Source: an uncultured bacterium (GTDB lineage: Bacteria > Planctomycetota > UBA1135 > UBA2386). Taken from it: a stretch of 5,088 bases of DNA. Each line of letters opens with the position of its first letter. Position 1 is the stretch's first letter. Positions 4,884-5,088 of the stretch are shown here, piece by piece. The translations under genes were made by a program, and so were the position numbers. Under the pieces are notes generated by a model. The model was not told where the DNA came from. It worked only from the letters and a program-made list of their open reading frames with translations, and searched no databases. The DNA lies in the NCBI GenBank assembly GCA_938003515.1, contig CALKYL010000335.1, positions 1 through 5,088 of the forward strand. The letters run 5' to 3'.

Positions 4884-5088
4884 GCGACCCGATGGCGCCG
4901 GTGGCCGACCTCTTGCGCGAGCACGGCCTCGACCTGCTGCTCGGCTCGACGATCGTGCTGGGCGCGGCAGCGCTCGCCGTCGGCCGCAGCCGCTCGCCCG
5001 TGGAGCAGCGGCGGCTCGCCGGCCTCGGCCTGCTCGCGACGGCCGTCTGGCTTCTGGCGGCGCTGACGCCGCTGCCGCGCTTCGGCGC
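4880..5088 (+). CDS. Membrane protein, probable M56 (BlaR1/MecR1-type) peptidase, N-terminal part
   Basis: The frame is open from ATG 4880 to the right edge, 69 residues. It has two hydrophobic segments, about 17-34 (LDLLLGSTIVLGAAALAV) and 46-64 (LAGLGLLATAVWLLAALT), joined by a polar, positively charged loop (GRSRSPVEQRR) and followed by PLPRFG. This two-helix start with an RSP-x-x-x-RL-like loop and a PLPR ending resembles the N-termini of BlaR1-like M56 proteins in Planctomycetota. The zinc-protease HExxH motif would lie further right, outside the window, so the assignment rests on topology and on the tight ATGA overlap with a BlaI gene, the standard partner. In the family, the protein senses a signal across the membrane and causes removal of the repressor. 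If the missing part lacked HExxH it would be only a membrane partner of unknown role. Confidence 0.78.
   Translation, partial: MSDPMAPVADLLREHGLDLLLGSTIVLGAAALAVGRSRSPVEQRRLAGLGLLATAVWLLAALTPLPRFG

Overview
The window is very GC-rich and compact, with six protein-coding genes (two cut by the window edges) and no RNA gene, CRISPR array, insertion sequence or phage gene that I can see. The mix of genes points to Planctomycetota: a secreted/lipoprotein-type formylglycine sulfatase, a LarA-like nickel racemase, a BlaI/M56 regulatory pair, and two secreted orphan proteins, one with a Pro/Lys/Gly low-complexity tail. This assignment is an inference from gene content and composition; no rRNA or marker gene is present to prove it, and other high-GC soil or aquatic phyla remain possible.

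Layout. Positions 1-256 (minus): N-terminal part of a secreted hypothetical protein with a clear signal peptide. Positions 364-1443 (minus): a secreted protein of unknown function whose C-terminus is a Pro/Lys/Glu-rich repeat ending in six glycines. These two genes share a strand and are 107 bp apart, in the order 364-1443 then 1-256. Positions 1571-2932 (plus): a complete S1-family sulfatase, divergent from the previous gene across a 127-bp gap. Positions 2995-4308 (minus): a complete LarA/DUF2088 nickel-pincer-cofactor racemase/epimerase homologue, convergent with the sulfatase. The 62 bp between them hold a perfect 8-bp-stem hairpin, probably a bidirectional terminator. Positions 4494-4883 (plus): a BlaI/MecI/CopY-type repressor, overlapping by 4 bp (ATGA) the start of a membrane protein (4880 to the right edge) that looks like the N-terminus of an M56/BlaR1-type peptidase sensor.

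How they work together. The BlaI-M56 pair is a classic repressor/sensor-protease module. An inverted repeat of GCTTAG/CTAAGC half-sites lies at 4446-4465, within a plausible promoter just upstream, and is probably its own operator. The sulfatase would release sulfate from an extracytoplasmic substrate. The LarA homologue would invert a 2-hydroxy acid in the cytoplasm. Nothing in the window links these two into one pathway, and the cofactor and maturation genes they need (larB/C/E; a formylglycine-generating or anaerobic sulfatase-maturating enzyme) are not here.

I find no convincing new multi-gene system. The points most worth a second look are the three-half-site operator before the BlaI gene, the repeat tail of the 364-1443 protein, and the unknown substrate of the LarA homologue.
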